Part shown: one piece after another, positions 41,080-48,307 of the stretch
Layout: each line of letters opens with the position of its first letter
Numbering within the stretch: position 1 is the stretch's first letter
Origin: a virus
Virus record (IMG/VR): IMGVR_UViG_3300005288_000018
Coordinates: 1-52,705 of that record
Strand: one strand, 5' to 3'
Length of the DNA stretch: 52,705 bases
Translations under genes and position numbers: made by a program
The notes under the pieces: model-generated
The model's database searches: none
The model's input: the letters and a program-made list of their open reading frames with translations, nothing else
What the model was told of the DNA's origin: nothing

Positions 41080-41279
41080 TTTAATTTCCCTGAAGGTGCT
41101 ACCCAATATTCTACACCATCCACTACACAGCGTATACTCATTACGACATCATTCTGCATGACTCTTTTAATCTGTCCGTTCTCTGCCTTACAAGCAGCTT
41201 CTCTGGTTCTGACTTCTTCCAAATCTAGAGAGCATCCAGTTGCCAACAGTATAATTGAAATCAACATTAAGTGTTTCAT
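41076..41279 (-). CDS. Small lipoprotein
   Basis: 67 aa. Signal peptide MKHLMLISIILLATGCS with lipobox-like LLATGC, so likely lipid-anchored outside the inner membrane. Two further Cys (EAACKAENG, SIRCVVDG) may form a disulphide. Possible spanin-like or exclusion role, not shown. Confidence 0.75.
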   Translation of the reverse strand: MKHLMLISIILLATGCSLDLEEVRTREAACKAENGQIKRVMQNDVVMSIRCVVDGVEYWVAPSGKLK

Positions 41280-41413
41280 TGTATCTCCTTCACCAATTTG
41301 TTAGGTTTTAGAAAGCTCGTCTTATACCTCGCCAGACTCTCCTCCAATTCTTTCCTAATTTCTTTAAGTTGGTCTTCTACAGTTTGCATTCTATCTTCAA
41401 TTGTTTGGTTCAT
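41276..41413 (-). CDS. Small coiled-coil protein
   Basis: 45 aa, helical (MQTVEDQLKEIRKELEESL), ATGA overlap with the lipoprotein gene. Unknown. Confidence 0.55.
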   Translation of the reverse strand: MNQTIEDRMQTVEDQLKEIRKELEESLARYKTSFLKPNKLVKEIQ

Positions 41414-41676
41414 AAAAGTCTCTCAAAACTAATAAGATGTTTATACCCTAACGAATCCCTAACCTTAACTCCAGTATTCCCTAAAGACCAAACACCAATA
41501 GGTTTGTTCATCCAAATGATGTGCGCAATATCTTTCTTCTTACCGCCTAACACATACACTTTAAAGCTATGTGGAGGAAGTCCTGTTTTCTTGTCATCTT
41601 CCCAAGTGCGGTTAACAGATACATGTACAAACTCAACACCCGGAAGTGCTTCGATTAGTTCTTTAACGTGTTCCAT
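41410..41676 (-). CDS. Stand-alone baseplate J-like C-terminal fragment
   Basis: 88 aa. FVHVSVNRTWEDDKKTGLPPHSFKVYVLGG, then IAHIIWMNKPIGVWSLGNT and 'VRDSLGYKHLISF', closely follow the C-terminal part of gpJ/baseplate J proteins (VxVxENxTDxxDxxGLPPHSIxVVVxGG...KPxGIxTxGNTxVxVxDSxG). Full J proteins have 300 aa or more; here the fragment has its own start and GGGAG site, far from any structural gene. Confidence 0.7.
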   Translation of the reverse strand: MEHVKELIEALPGVEFVHVSVNRTWEDDKKTGLPPHSFKVYVLGGKKKDIAHIIWMNKPIGVWSLGNTGVKVRDSLGYKHLISFERLL

Positions 41677-41705
41677 TATTTCTTCTCCCTAGCGTTCAAG
41701 GCTTG

Positions 41706-42104
41706 TCATGATGCTTTATACACCTTCTTGACTGTTTCTAATGCATCATAGGTTATCGTTAGCTGTCTCTGCACATTTAAGTTGAAGTAGTCCCAATATT
41801 TTATAACCCACTCTTTGTGTTCTTTCGTCCTCATGTATCCACCACCAAAGAGTCCGCACTCAGACAAGAATAAAATGAACTCATCAACATTCTTGTAGGG
41901 CTGAACCTCCAACTCTTCTCTACTGAACATCTTCTCAAAAAGCTCCCCCATCTTTTCAAGAGAATCTTTGAAGTATTGACTGGTGATGAAGTGTTTCTTA
42001 TACAGAGCCCAGAACGTCAAGGTGATTCCACCAGCTTCAAATGCTGGATATGCTTCATCGTTGTATTTTAATGTCGATGGATCAAAACCTATTTTCATTT
42101 CCAT
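41706..42104 (-). CDS. Hypothetical protein
   Basis: 132 aa. Aromatic, helical; no recognised domain. TAATG-type junction with the next gene upstream. Confidence 0.6.
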   Translation of the reverse strand: MEMKIGFDPSTLKYNDEAYPAFEAGGITLTFWALYKKHFITSQYFKDSLEKMGELFEKMFSREELEVQPYKNVDEFILFLSECGLFGGGYMRTKEHKEWVIKYWDYFNLNVQRQLTITYDALETVKKVYKAS

Positions 42105-42256
42105 TAATCTTCCTCCAATTTAATCCATTCCCACCAGCCACCATTCTTAATATCCGTAAGTCTATACCAGATGCTGACATCTTCAAGGATTGTGGTCTGA
42201 ATGTCAATTGTTATTGTTGAGATATTTCGTTTAGGGAATTGCAGGATGTTATTCAT
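42104..42256 (-). CDS. Small hypothetical protein
   Basis: 50 aa from the ATG at 42256 (GGGGAG, 6 nt). Acidic with a Trp-rich end (GGWWEW). Directly downstream of phaZ. Confidence 0.55.
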   Translation of the reverse strand: MNNILQFPKRNISTITIDIQTTILEDVSIWYRLTDIKNGGWWEWIKLEED

Positions 42257-42257
42257 A

Positions 42258-43091
42258 TCAACTCCCCAAAAACTCATTAATAATAGGTGCCACAACATCA
42301 ACTGATGTCAAAAGGAAAAGATGTCCATCATCCACTACGTGAAGTTTAGAATTAGGAATCAACCCTTTCATAATCTTCATATTCACTAATGGTATGATCG
42401 GGTCATCGCTTCCACCGATCAAAAGTGTAGGTTGTTTAATGTAAGGAAGCATCCACAGGCTGCTCCACCAACAAATGGCAAGCTGTTGAAACTTGTATCC
42501 AGTAGCATTAGCTTTATTCTCAGATCTGTTAGCTTCCATCTTTGCAGCATACTTAATTGCTAGCTCAGGATCTGTTCGGAATTTTCCTCCGTAGATCAAA
42601 GGTGCAACTTCAATCATATAGGCTGAATCAGTGTAGCGTCTAGGTGAAGCCATTAAAGAAAGTACTTTCATACTAGGTGGTATGCTTGTCACGCCTGTTG
42701 CTGTAGCACAGAGGATCAGTTTACGGCAACGATGTTGATAGTCGTATGCGAACTGGGTTGCTGCGAACCCACCCCACGATAGACCAAGTACATCAACTTG
42801 TGCGTAATTCAGATAATCAAGCATCTGAGATACGGTTTTACACAGACCACTAAAGCGATACGGCATATTTGGTGTAGAACTACCACCACATCCAGGTACA
42901 TCAAAAGTAATAATCTCAATATCGGGATTCGATTCGTGCATAGCTTCAACAAATGGTGCCAGTAAAGTTGTATTCGCTCCAATACCATTCATAATCAACA
43001 GCGGAACAGTCCCAACCTTTCCCGGCTTAATTGAAACGTAGATTGATTGATTCCCCAACATGATTGTTTGGTTTTGCATTTGAATGCTCAT
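42258..43091 (-). CDS. phaZ: Poly(3-hydroxyalkanoate) depolymerase-like alpha/beta hydrolase
   Basis: 277 aa from the ATG at 43091 (GGAG, 8 nt), the usual length for intracellular mcl-PHA depolymerase. As recalled, Pseudomonas PhaZ shares PLLIxNGIGAN, FDVPGxGGSSTP, YRFxGL, SWGG, MASPRRY and LIYGGxFRxDPELA, all present here. Candidate triad: Ser105 (GLSWGG), Asp229 or Asp230 (GGSDDP), His257 (DDGHLFL). It would release 3-hydroxyalkanoic acids from storage granules. No signal peptide. Base use is like the neighbours, so an old acquisition. Confidence 0.85.
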   Translation of the reverse strand: MSIQMQNQTIMLGNQSIYVSIKPGKVGTVPLLIMNGIGANTTLLAPFVEAMHESNPDIEIITFDVPGCGGSSTPNMPYRFSGLCKTVSQMLDYLNYAQVDVLGLSWGGFAATQFAYDYQHRCRKLILCATATGVTSIPPSMKVLSLMASPRRYTDSAYMIEVAPLIYGGKFRTDPELAIKYAAKMEANRSENKANATGYKFQQLAICWWSSLWMLPYIKQPTLLIGGSDDPIIPLVNMKIMKGLIPNSKLHVVDDGHLFLLTSVDVVAPIINEFLGS

Positions 43092-43441
43092 TTCCAAAAC
43101 TCCCACCACTTAGACTGAGGTTTAACTTCATACAGAAAATATGAAGGTTTAGGTTTGACAGAGTTAATAACCTTTTGCTGTGCTTCAGAGGTTTTATGTT
43201 CTTTCATTGCAATATAAGCTTGATAAATTAAATATCCTTGCTCTTCTGTAAACACCTCGTCTCTAGAACATCCGTTCCATGTGTGGGTTATACAGCCCTG
43301 TTCCCAACTACCTCTATCTAGCCAATATTGCACACCTGATACTTTATCATTAACAGTGTGTGTCGTTATCTGCCATCGGTTGGGGTCTTTGCACATACTA
43401 TCACAGATTTCTTTTACGGTCTCATCCATCAAGTTGCTCAT
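43088..43441 (-). CDS. Hypothetical protein
   Basis: 117 aa with four Cys and a Trp-rich C-terminus (KWWEFW). ATGA overlap upstream; contains the phaZ ribosome site at its end. Unknown. Confidence 0.6.
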   Translation of the reverse strand: MSNLMDETVKEICDSMCKDPNRWQITTHTVNDKVSGVQYWLDRGSWEQGCITHTWNGCSRDEVFTEEQGYLIYQAYIAMKEHKTSEAQQKVINSVKPKPSYFLYEVKPQSKWWEFWK

Positions 43442-43608
43442 TTAATAACACTCCTTTTATCAATACAAATCTCTTGTTCTCCTCGTGCATGGTAAAGTAC
43501 ACCACCTTTCTTTTCACAATCAGTATGACCCTTCTCCACTTGTGAAATATTCCAAGGCAGCCAGACACAGAAGAGCATGATTCCAATAGCAATGGCGAAA
43601 TATTTCAC
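43438..43608 (-). CDS. Small exported or membrane-anchored protein
   Basis: 56 aa, GTG start (GGGGAG upstream). Hydrophobic N-terminal helix (residues 3-20), then DCEKKGGVL...EICID with two Cys, likely periplasmic. Similar in plan to the lipoprotein at 41076. Confidence 0.6.
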   Translation of the reverse strand: MKYFAIAIGIMLFCVWLPWNISQVEKGHTDCEKKGGVLYHARGEQEICIDKRSVIK

Positions 43609-43787
43609 AATTTTCTCCCCTCAATAAACTCTTCCAATATCTCACTGATATTGATAAACCGATAATTAACGTAAGCACTGGCTGCAAATTCATCTGGGAA
43701 AGCCACTAGGGCGCATTTGTGTGTATCGCTAGCCCAGCGAATGAAATCTTTAATCACTTGTCTGTCGTGGGAATATTGTTGGGTCAT
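43605..43787 (-). CDS. Small hypothetical protein
   Basis: 60 aa, ATG at 43787, stop overlapping the next GTG. Unknown. Confidence 0.55.
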   Translation of the reverse strand: MTQQYSHDRQVIKDFIRWASDTHKCALVAFPDEFAASAYVNYRFINISEILEEFIEGRKL

Positions 43788-43960
43788 TTATTTGCTCCTA
43801 AAATCTCTAACACTTCAATCTTGGACTGGAGAGCTTCAATCCGCCCTTGCTGCCAAGCTACGAAGTTCACCAACTGATCTATAATAGGACCAACAGCAGC
43901 TAGTCCAGTTTTCCCTTTAGAGTTAGACATTACAAACTCTACAATCTCATCTCTGGTCAT
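43784..43960 (-). CDS. Small helical protein
   Basis: 58 aa (begins MTRDEIVEFVMSNS). Helical, possible coiled coil at the end. ATGA overlaps at both ends. Unknown. Confidence 0.6.
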   Translation of the reverse strand: MTRDEIVEFVMSNSKGKTGLAAVGPIIDQLVNFVAWQQGRIEALQSKIEVLEILGANK

Positions 43961-44193
43961 AGCTTGTGCTCTATTTTGTACTCTTTAATTTTCTGTTTGG
44001 TCAAATGCAGATCCAATTCCCACACACCATTCCATCCCACAAGTCTGGCTCGTTCATACCCTGTCCGGCAGTTCTTTTCAATCCTAATCTCACCCTCTTC
44101 TTCGGACTCTTGCCACAATATACGTCTATTAAATGATGCTGGGATTGATTCAGTGACTTCCCACTTACCAAATAAGAATTCAGAGATGCTCAC
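43957..44193 (-). CDS. Hypothetical protein, paralogue of the 21451 protein
   Basis: 78 aa from the GTG at 44193 (GGAGG, 7 nt), overlapping the upstream TGA. SEFLFGKWEVTE matches the LFGKWEQE start of the 21451 protein. Unknown. Confidence 0.6.
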   Translation of the reverse strand: MSISEFLFGKWEVTESIPASFNRRILWQESEEEGEIRIEKNCRTGYERARLVGWNGVWELDLHLTKQKIKEYKIEHKL

Positions 44194-44366
44194 CGTCGGC
44201 CCTCCGAAGCAATGATAGCCAGAATGCCAATTGGTACAGTAATAGGCCAGAAGAAACACAGAATAATATCTTCACGCCAAGGATATTTCATAGCCCTGAT
44301 GTAGCAACCTGTTGCATTGATGTATATGAATATAAGTGTAACGATAAAATATACATCCAAAAACAT
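44190..44366 (-). CDS. Small two-helix membrane protein
   Basis: 58 aa with hydrophobic segments at about 3-20 and 34-53. AGGAG upstream, after a small hairpin (44379-44397). Unknown. Confidence 0.55.
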   Translation of the reverse strand: MFLDVYFIVTLIFIYINATGCYIRAMKYPWREDIILCFFWPITVPIGILAIIASEGRR

Positions 44367-44415
44367 TGCAAACTCCTAAGAGCCACTACCGGGCTCTGTT
44401 AATGTTAAAATAGTT

Positions 44416-44472
44416 TTAATAGGGTAAAACTACGCCAACTTACCCTATTTACTCCCGCAATTACCCTATTAA
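44416..44472 (-). repeat. Three copies of a TTACCCTATT element
   Basis: TTAATAGGGTAA at 44416-44427, TTACCCTATT at 44440-44449 and TTACCCTATTAA at 44461-44472. Copy 1 is inverted relative to the others, so either partner can form a 10-12-bp hairpin with it. Operator, attenuator or terminator between the 44469 and 44190 genes. Confidence 0.6.
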
Positions 44473-44828
44473 GTAGGTACAGTGAGAGCTTCCTTAAACT
44501 CAAGCACTAATCCTACCATAGCAAGGGCTGTCCAGCGAGCATTATTTTGTACAAATTGATTTAAATTGCTAAAGCCTGTGCTTTCTACAAAATCAGATAC
44601 TTCAATGTTCAGCCTCTTACAAGCACGTCTTACATATTTCGTTTCAGATGCTGGAATCCACCAAAGTGGCAAGCGTAAACCAAAGGTTGAAGCTTTATCC
44701 CTCCAAAACTGCTCATCCGCATAAGAGATGTTTAGGTTTTCTCGTGCATATTCTTGGTCAGCAATCCTTTTAAGTCGTACTTCTTCACGCTGCTCTTGGG
44801 ACATAGGTGTAAAGTTTGGATTACTCAT
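44469..44828 (-). CDS. Hypothetical protein
   Basis: 119 aa, helical; SETKYVRRACKRLNIEVSDFVESTG may be a helix-turn-helix. TAATG overlap with the broken gene upstream. Stop lies in the repeat element. Confidence 0.6.
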   Translation of the reverse strand: MSNPNFTPMSQEQREEVRLKRIADQEYARENLNISYADEQFWRDKASTFGLRLPLWWIPASETKYVRRACKRLNIEVSDFVESTGFSNLNQFVQNNARWTALAMVGLVLEFKEALTVPT

Positions 44829-45161
44829 TAGTTACTCTCCCTTGGTTTCCACATTTTACCGTACTTCAATACGTTTGGAATGCTATCACTATCCACGGGC
44901 ATTACTACCAAACAACTAGGTAGACCACTAAGAGTTGTGTTCTCATGGCCCTTCCAGCAATCTAGTGTGCTACTGATTTTATCAAACTCTTTGTTATTGA
45001 CACGGAGTACGACTTTCTTAAAGGAAATTTAAAAGCCAATCATCGTAGACCGGGTCACCTTCAAAAAGTCTATGACCATTAATAACACTATGAGCTACTA
45101 AAGTTGGGACCATATAGTCTGGTACAGCATCTAATACAGCAATATACATCTTACTATTCAT
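44828..45161 (-). pseudogene. Frameshifted PTH2-like (peptidyl-tRNA hydrolase II family) gene
   Basis: ATG at 45161 (ATGA overlap) reads KMYIAVLDAVPDYMVPTLVA...YDDWLLN and stops; one extra T in a TTT run near 45021 shifts the frame. Removing it continues SFKKVVLRVNNKEFDKI...HENTTLSGLPSCLVVMP to a TAA at 44828 that overlaps the next ATG. Length 334 nt = 111 codons + 1. PTH2-like phage proteins share the AHS/VVLRVN/GL pattern. Confidence 0.65.
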
Positions 45162-45325
45162 TCATCCAACTCCTTCTGCAATTTAATATATTCCCCGAGC
45201 TCATCCAACATCCAATCAATATTCTGGACAAACCTTGGAAGCTTTCCTAGAAGTTCTAGCTCAGATGCTGCATCTAGTAGATTTGTACGCAGTCTCTCTA
45301 GGAGGTAGTATTGTTCTTGTGTCAT
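45158..45325 (-). CDS. Small helical protein
   Basis: 55 aa (begins MTQEQYYLLERLRT). Helical, acidic; ATGA overlaps on both sides. Unknown. Confidence 0.6.
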   Translation of the reverse strand: MTQEQYYLLERLRTNLLDAASELELLGKLPRFVQNIDWMLDELGEYIKLQKELDE

Positions 45326-45498
45326 TTTAGCTTTTCCTCTAATGAAATAACATATTCGAAAAACTCTTCCATAGCAGCGTTCAATCTGAAAGATTCAGAG
45401 TCCCTGCTCTTCTTGTAATCTAAGAAGGCTGGAAACCAAGGTTCTTTTCCAAAGTGGTATTCATATTCCCACTTGATTCTCTGTTTGACTAGGCTCAT
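45322..45498 (-). CDS. Small hypothetical protein
   Basis: 58 aa from the ATG at 45498 (GGAG, 6 nt; the ATG 6 nt earlier is too close). Basic N-terminus, helical end. Overlaps its upstream neighbour by 38 nt. Confidence 0.5.
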   Translation of the reverse strand: MSLVKQRIKWEYEYHFGKEPWFPAFLDYKKSRDSESFRLNAAMEEFFEYVISLEEKLK

Positions 45499-45679
45499 CA
45501 GCATCTCCTTTTAAACTCTCAATGTACTGAAGCACAAGTTTAGTTTGTTCCATAGCAAACTCAATGGGGTGGTTGTCTTCTAGGCCACATGCTTTGGAAA
45601 TCTTCTTACAACGTTTGTCACATTTACTCAAATCTTTGTGTAATAGCTCCATCTGTTTGATTAGTTGCTTCTTTGTCAC
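45461..45679 (-). CDS. Small helical protein with Cys
   Basis: 72 aa, GTG start (GGAGG upstream, GTGA overlap). CDKRCKKISKAC has three Cys. Unknown. Confidence 0.6.
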   Translation of the reverse strand: MTKKQLIKQMELLHKDLSKCDKRCKKISKACGLEDNHPIEFAMEQTKLVLQYIESLKGDADEPSQTENQVGI

Positions 45680-45996
45680 TCTAAATCCTCCTCAGTAATC
45701 TCTGGAAACCTATACCCTTCAGCACGAAGCATCTCTAACCTAGACAAGAATCTTTCTTTACAATCGTAGAACGTCTGCCCGTCATATTTCAAACCAATTG
45801 GTTTACGTTCAGCAGTTTCTAAGAACTTCATCTGTGCTTTGTGTTGTTTGAAAAACTCTTGTTCGTTTTCTTCTGTGTGGTTCAAGAATAACAATGAATC
45901 TACTTTAGGGATATCTCCCATAGTTCTGTTAACTGCTACATGTGTGACAAATCCTTGTTCTGATTCATAGCAATATAGGTCACATTGCCAGTTCAT
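45676..45996 (-). CDS. Conserved phage protein (MNWQCDLYCYE family)
   Basis: 106 aa from the ATG at 45996, chosen because members of this phage family begin MNW-x-CDLYCYE; a TTG 24 nt upstream has a better ribosome site. Also THVAVNR and AERKPIGLKYDGQTF. Function unknown. Confidence 0.7.
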   Translation of the reverse strand: MNWQCDLYCYESEQGFVTHVAVNRTMGDIPKVDSLLFLNHTEENEQEFFKQHKAQMKFLETAERKPIGLKYDGQTFYDCKERFLSRLEMLRAEGYRFPEITEEDLE

Positions 45997-46016
45997 GCTG
46001 GACCATCTGCATATAC

Positions 46017-46544
46017 TCAAAGTCCTAACTCCCTCTTAGCTTTCTCTACAATATCCTTAGCCTGCGCATACAGTGTAGTATCGCCCTCAGTCAATACTTC
46101 CAGCAGCAACTCTTTCTCTTTAATATAAACCCTTGCAAAATCTTTATCGTGTTCAAGGATTGACTTGCTGTTTGAGATAAGGTCTGCGAGTTTGATTGTT
46201 TTACAAGCTGGCGATTGCATAGCTGTATGTTTACGATCAATCTCCTTACGAACAGCTCTGTTACCATCTTCTGGTTTTGAGACATCTGTAAGACCTTCAA
46301 CGAGCATAGCAATACAATATCCAAATTCACTTATAATCAGATCAATCGTAATTTGCGTGTCTTCGCATAAATCATGCATAAGGGCAGCACATCTCATACT
46401 GTCATTTACATAGGTGGCCTGTTCAATGATATCACAAACCTCAACAGGGTGAACAATGTAGTTGTCTCCTGTGTACTTTCTTTTCTGGCCTACAGCAGCA
46501 TGGCCAGCCATTGCAAAGTAATACGCCTTTTCTACAATACTCAT
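46017..46544 (-). CDS. SpoT/MESH1-like HD hydrolase
   Basis: 175 aa from the ATG at 46544 (TGATG). HD-domain of (p)ppGpp hydrolases: H32 (YIVHP), H57-D58 (AALMHDLCEDT) with E61/D62, and a later KLADLISNS. The order and context (AGHAAVGQKRK, FGYCIAMLVEGLTDV) match the hydrolase half of RelA/SpoT and the stand-alone MESH1 enzymes, which remove the 3' pyrophosphate of (p)ppGpp. No synthetase or regulatory domain. Other HD nucleotide substrates are possible. Confidence 0.8.
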   Translation of the reverse strand: MSIVEKAYYFAMAGHAAVGQKRKYTGDNYIVHPVEVCDIIEQATYVNDSMRCAALMHDLCEDTQITIDLIISEFGYCIAMLVEGLTDVSKPEDGNRAVRKEIDRKHTAMQSPACKTIKLADLISNSKSILEHDKDFARVYIKEKELLLEVLTEGDTTLYAQAKDIVEKAKRELGL

Positions 46545-46789
46545 CACAGATACACCGCTAGAATTTCATTAATATCTTTGGATTCAAGATATCTGCCAGA
46601 CAGTTCTACAAACTGTTCAGACTTGTAATCAAACTCTTCATTGTGATAAGGAATGGTGAATTCAATTCCATCTACAGAGAAACCACCGTAGCCGTGACAC
46701 GACTCTGTGACCTCTACAGTTACTTTATATTCTTCAAGCAATGCAGAGAGCTTAGTAAGAAACTCAATACTTTTGTTGTTCAGTTCCAT
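46544..46789 (-). CDS. Hypothetical protein, paralogue of the 25779 protein
   Basis: 81 aa. EFLTKLSALLEEYKVTVEV parallels the 25779 protein. First gene after the embedded promoter at 46818. Unknown. Confidence 0.65.
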   Translation of the reverse strand: MELNNKSIEFLTKLSALLEEYKVTVEVTESCHGYGGFSVDGIEFTIPYHNEEFDYKSEQFVELSGRYLESKDINEILAVYL

Positions 46790-46817
46790 GGAAACCTCTT
46801 AATTAATTTGTAAAGCA

Positions 46818-46846
46818 AGGATACAACAAAGCCCAACACCAGTCAA
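46818..46846 (-). promoter_or_regulatory. Sigma70 promoter embedded in a terminator (leftward)
   Basis: Minus strand TTGACT, 17 nt, TATCCT. The -35 lies in the loop of the terminator hairpin at 46830-46857. Drives the 46544 and HD hydrolase genes. Confidence 0.75.
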
Positions 46847-46857
46847 GGCATTGGGCT
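46824..46857 (-). terminator. Intrinsic terminator containing a -35 box (leftward)
   Basis: Stem AGCCCAA (minus 46857-46851) with TTGGGCT (46836-46830), 14-nt loop holding TTGACT, then TTGTTGT. Same design as 31350 and 36134. Confidence 0.7.
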
Positions 46858-46862
46858 CAAAT

Positions 46863-47054
46863 TTATTCAAATAGATATTCAACATTGGCAGAGTAATAGT
46901 CCCGGATTACCTCATCAACCTCACGATCAGAGAAGCCTTTTGTAAAGAACACTTCAACGAATTTCCCAAGGTCTTTGTGATTGCCGAAATGATAGTCTTC
47001 AGACCACATCCAATGTGAGTTGCTAAAAAGCAAGGCAATAGTTCTGTGCTCCAT
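46863..47054 (-). CDS. Hypothetical protein
   Basis: 63 aa from the ATG at 47054 (GAGGTG upstream). Aromatic-rich with a helix FSDREVDEVIRDYY. Last gene before the terminator at 46824. Confidence 0.55.
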   Translation of the reverse strand: MEHRTIALLFSNSHWMWSEDYHFGNHKDLGKFVEVFFTKGFSDREVDEVIRDYYSANVEYLFE

Positions 47055-47062
47055 TTCACACC

Positions 47063-47485
47063 TCACAAATACTTATTGTTAAGAAACAGCCGACTGTAAC
47101 TTTCAATAACAAACTGGATGCGGTGATCTTGACAGATAATCTGTTTAGTCTGTCGGCAATACTGGAGCTTCACAGACTTAGTAATCCTAGCAGCCTTCGC
47201 CTGAGCAATTTGATAATCGTTAAAGCTCCAGATCGTCAGAAATTCTGGAGGGCGACCAAATACACACTTGACGGAGCGACCATTGTATAAATCGATAGCA
47301 GTTTGCACACTAATCTTTTCACGACCTTTGTTTGAATAATCAGCACTGATAAAATACGGATGACCACCATACCACTGTTCAAATTCGTATCCGAGCGCTT
47401 TCATCACTTGTTTTAGGCTATGAATTTGAAGATTTCGAGTATCCTGAATTTCTTCGGGGTTCCAACTACTCTCGTTACTGTGCAT
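47063..47485 (-). CDS. Hypothetical basic protein
   Basis: 140 aa from the ATG at 47485 (AAAGGAG upstream). Basic, mixed alpha/beta with a C-terminal Cys/His pair (CRQTKQIICQDH). Unknown. Confidence 0.6.
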   Translation of the reverse strand: MHSNESSWNPEEIQDTRNLQIHSLKQVMKALGYEFEQWYGGHPYFISADYSNKGREKISVQTAIDLYNGRSVKCVFGRPPEFLTIWSFNDYQIAQAKAARITKSVKLQYCRQTKQIICQDHRIQFVIESYSRLFLNNKYL

Positions 47486-47822
47486 TTTGTTCTCCTTTAG
47501 ATTTATACAAGGCTTCAATTAAATAACTAGCGGAATTCTGGACTCTTGTCGGATAGCCATCATATGCAATACTAAACCCACTCCCAGCTACTAACATATC
47601 TTTCGTTACTAGGTACTTGTGTTCATGTTCCAGTGACTCGTAATTGTCTAGCATCCACTTGCACATCTTGTCAAAGGCTCCATCTGTCATCAGCGACTGA
47701 TAAAGAATGTAGTAACAGTATGATGAACTCAAAAACCAAGAAATGCAAGAGTTTTTATTCTTTTTGAAGCATTCTCTAACGACGTTATCAAAAGATCCAT
47801 TCTCTGGATTAAGTCGGTTCAT
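47475..47822 (-). CDS. Hypothetical protein
   Basis: 115 aa, ATGA overlap with the deaminase gene. Ser/Tyr/Cys-rich middle (SSSYCYYILYQS), helical. Unknown. Confidence 0.6.
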   Translation of the reverse strand: MNRLNPENGSFDNVVRECFKKNKNSCISWFLSSSYCYYILYQSLMTDGAFDKMCKWMLDNYESLEHEHKYLVTKDMLVAGSGFSIAYDGYPTRVQNSASYLIEALYKSKGEQNAQ

Positions 47823-48307
47823 ATTTTTACAACCTTTACGCCTTGTTCCCGCAAGTAATCAAGTCCAGATGTATCTCTGAATTCGTCCCGATAGAAAACT
47901 TCTACGATACCAGCATCCAGAATATCAATCGAGCATAGTTTACAACAGCCAGCGGTAACAAAGAGTGAAGCGCCTACAGCAGATTCATTTGTCTTACATA
48001 GATTCATTAGTACTGAGCGTTCAGCGTGCCTAACTTCTCGCTTGGTGACTAACTTATAATATCCTACTTCATCTTGGTATGGGAATGTTTCATGAAAGGT
48101 CTCAACATCCAACCAAGCCCCCGCACCATCAGAGTAAACTTTATCTTCCAGCGGACCATCTATTGCAGCAGGAAGCGCGTTATATCCTGTTGAAATAATA
48201 TTATTATCTCGTACCAACACTGCACCTACTTTCAGTCTAACACCACTTGATGTATCTGCCAATACTTTTGCAATGTTCATGTACATTTGAATGTGTTTAT
48301 CTTTCAC
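47819..48307 (-). CDS. dCMP/cytidine deaminase-like protein
   Basis: 162 aa from the GTG at 48307, which overlaps the upstream TAG (TAGTG, AGGA upstream). Zinc deaminase motifs: VGAVLVRDNNIISTGYNALP, HAERSVLMN (His and catalytic Glu) and TAGCCKLCS (C-x-x-C; Pro before the first Cys is replaced). Would make dUMP for ThyX. Deoxycytidylate deaminases have this size and insertion; a tRNA or other cytidine substrate is less likely. Confidence 0.82.
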   Translation of the reverse strand: MKDKHIQMYMNIAKVLADTSSGVRLKVGAVLVRDNNIISTGYNALPAAIDGPLEDKVYSDGAGAWLDVETFHETFPYQDEVGYYKLVTKREVRHAERSVLMNLCKTNESAVGASLFVTAGCCKLCSIDILDAGIVEVFYRDEFRDTSGLDYLREQGVKVVKI

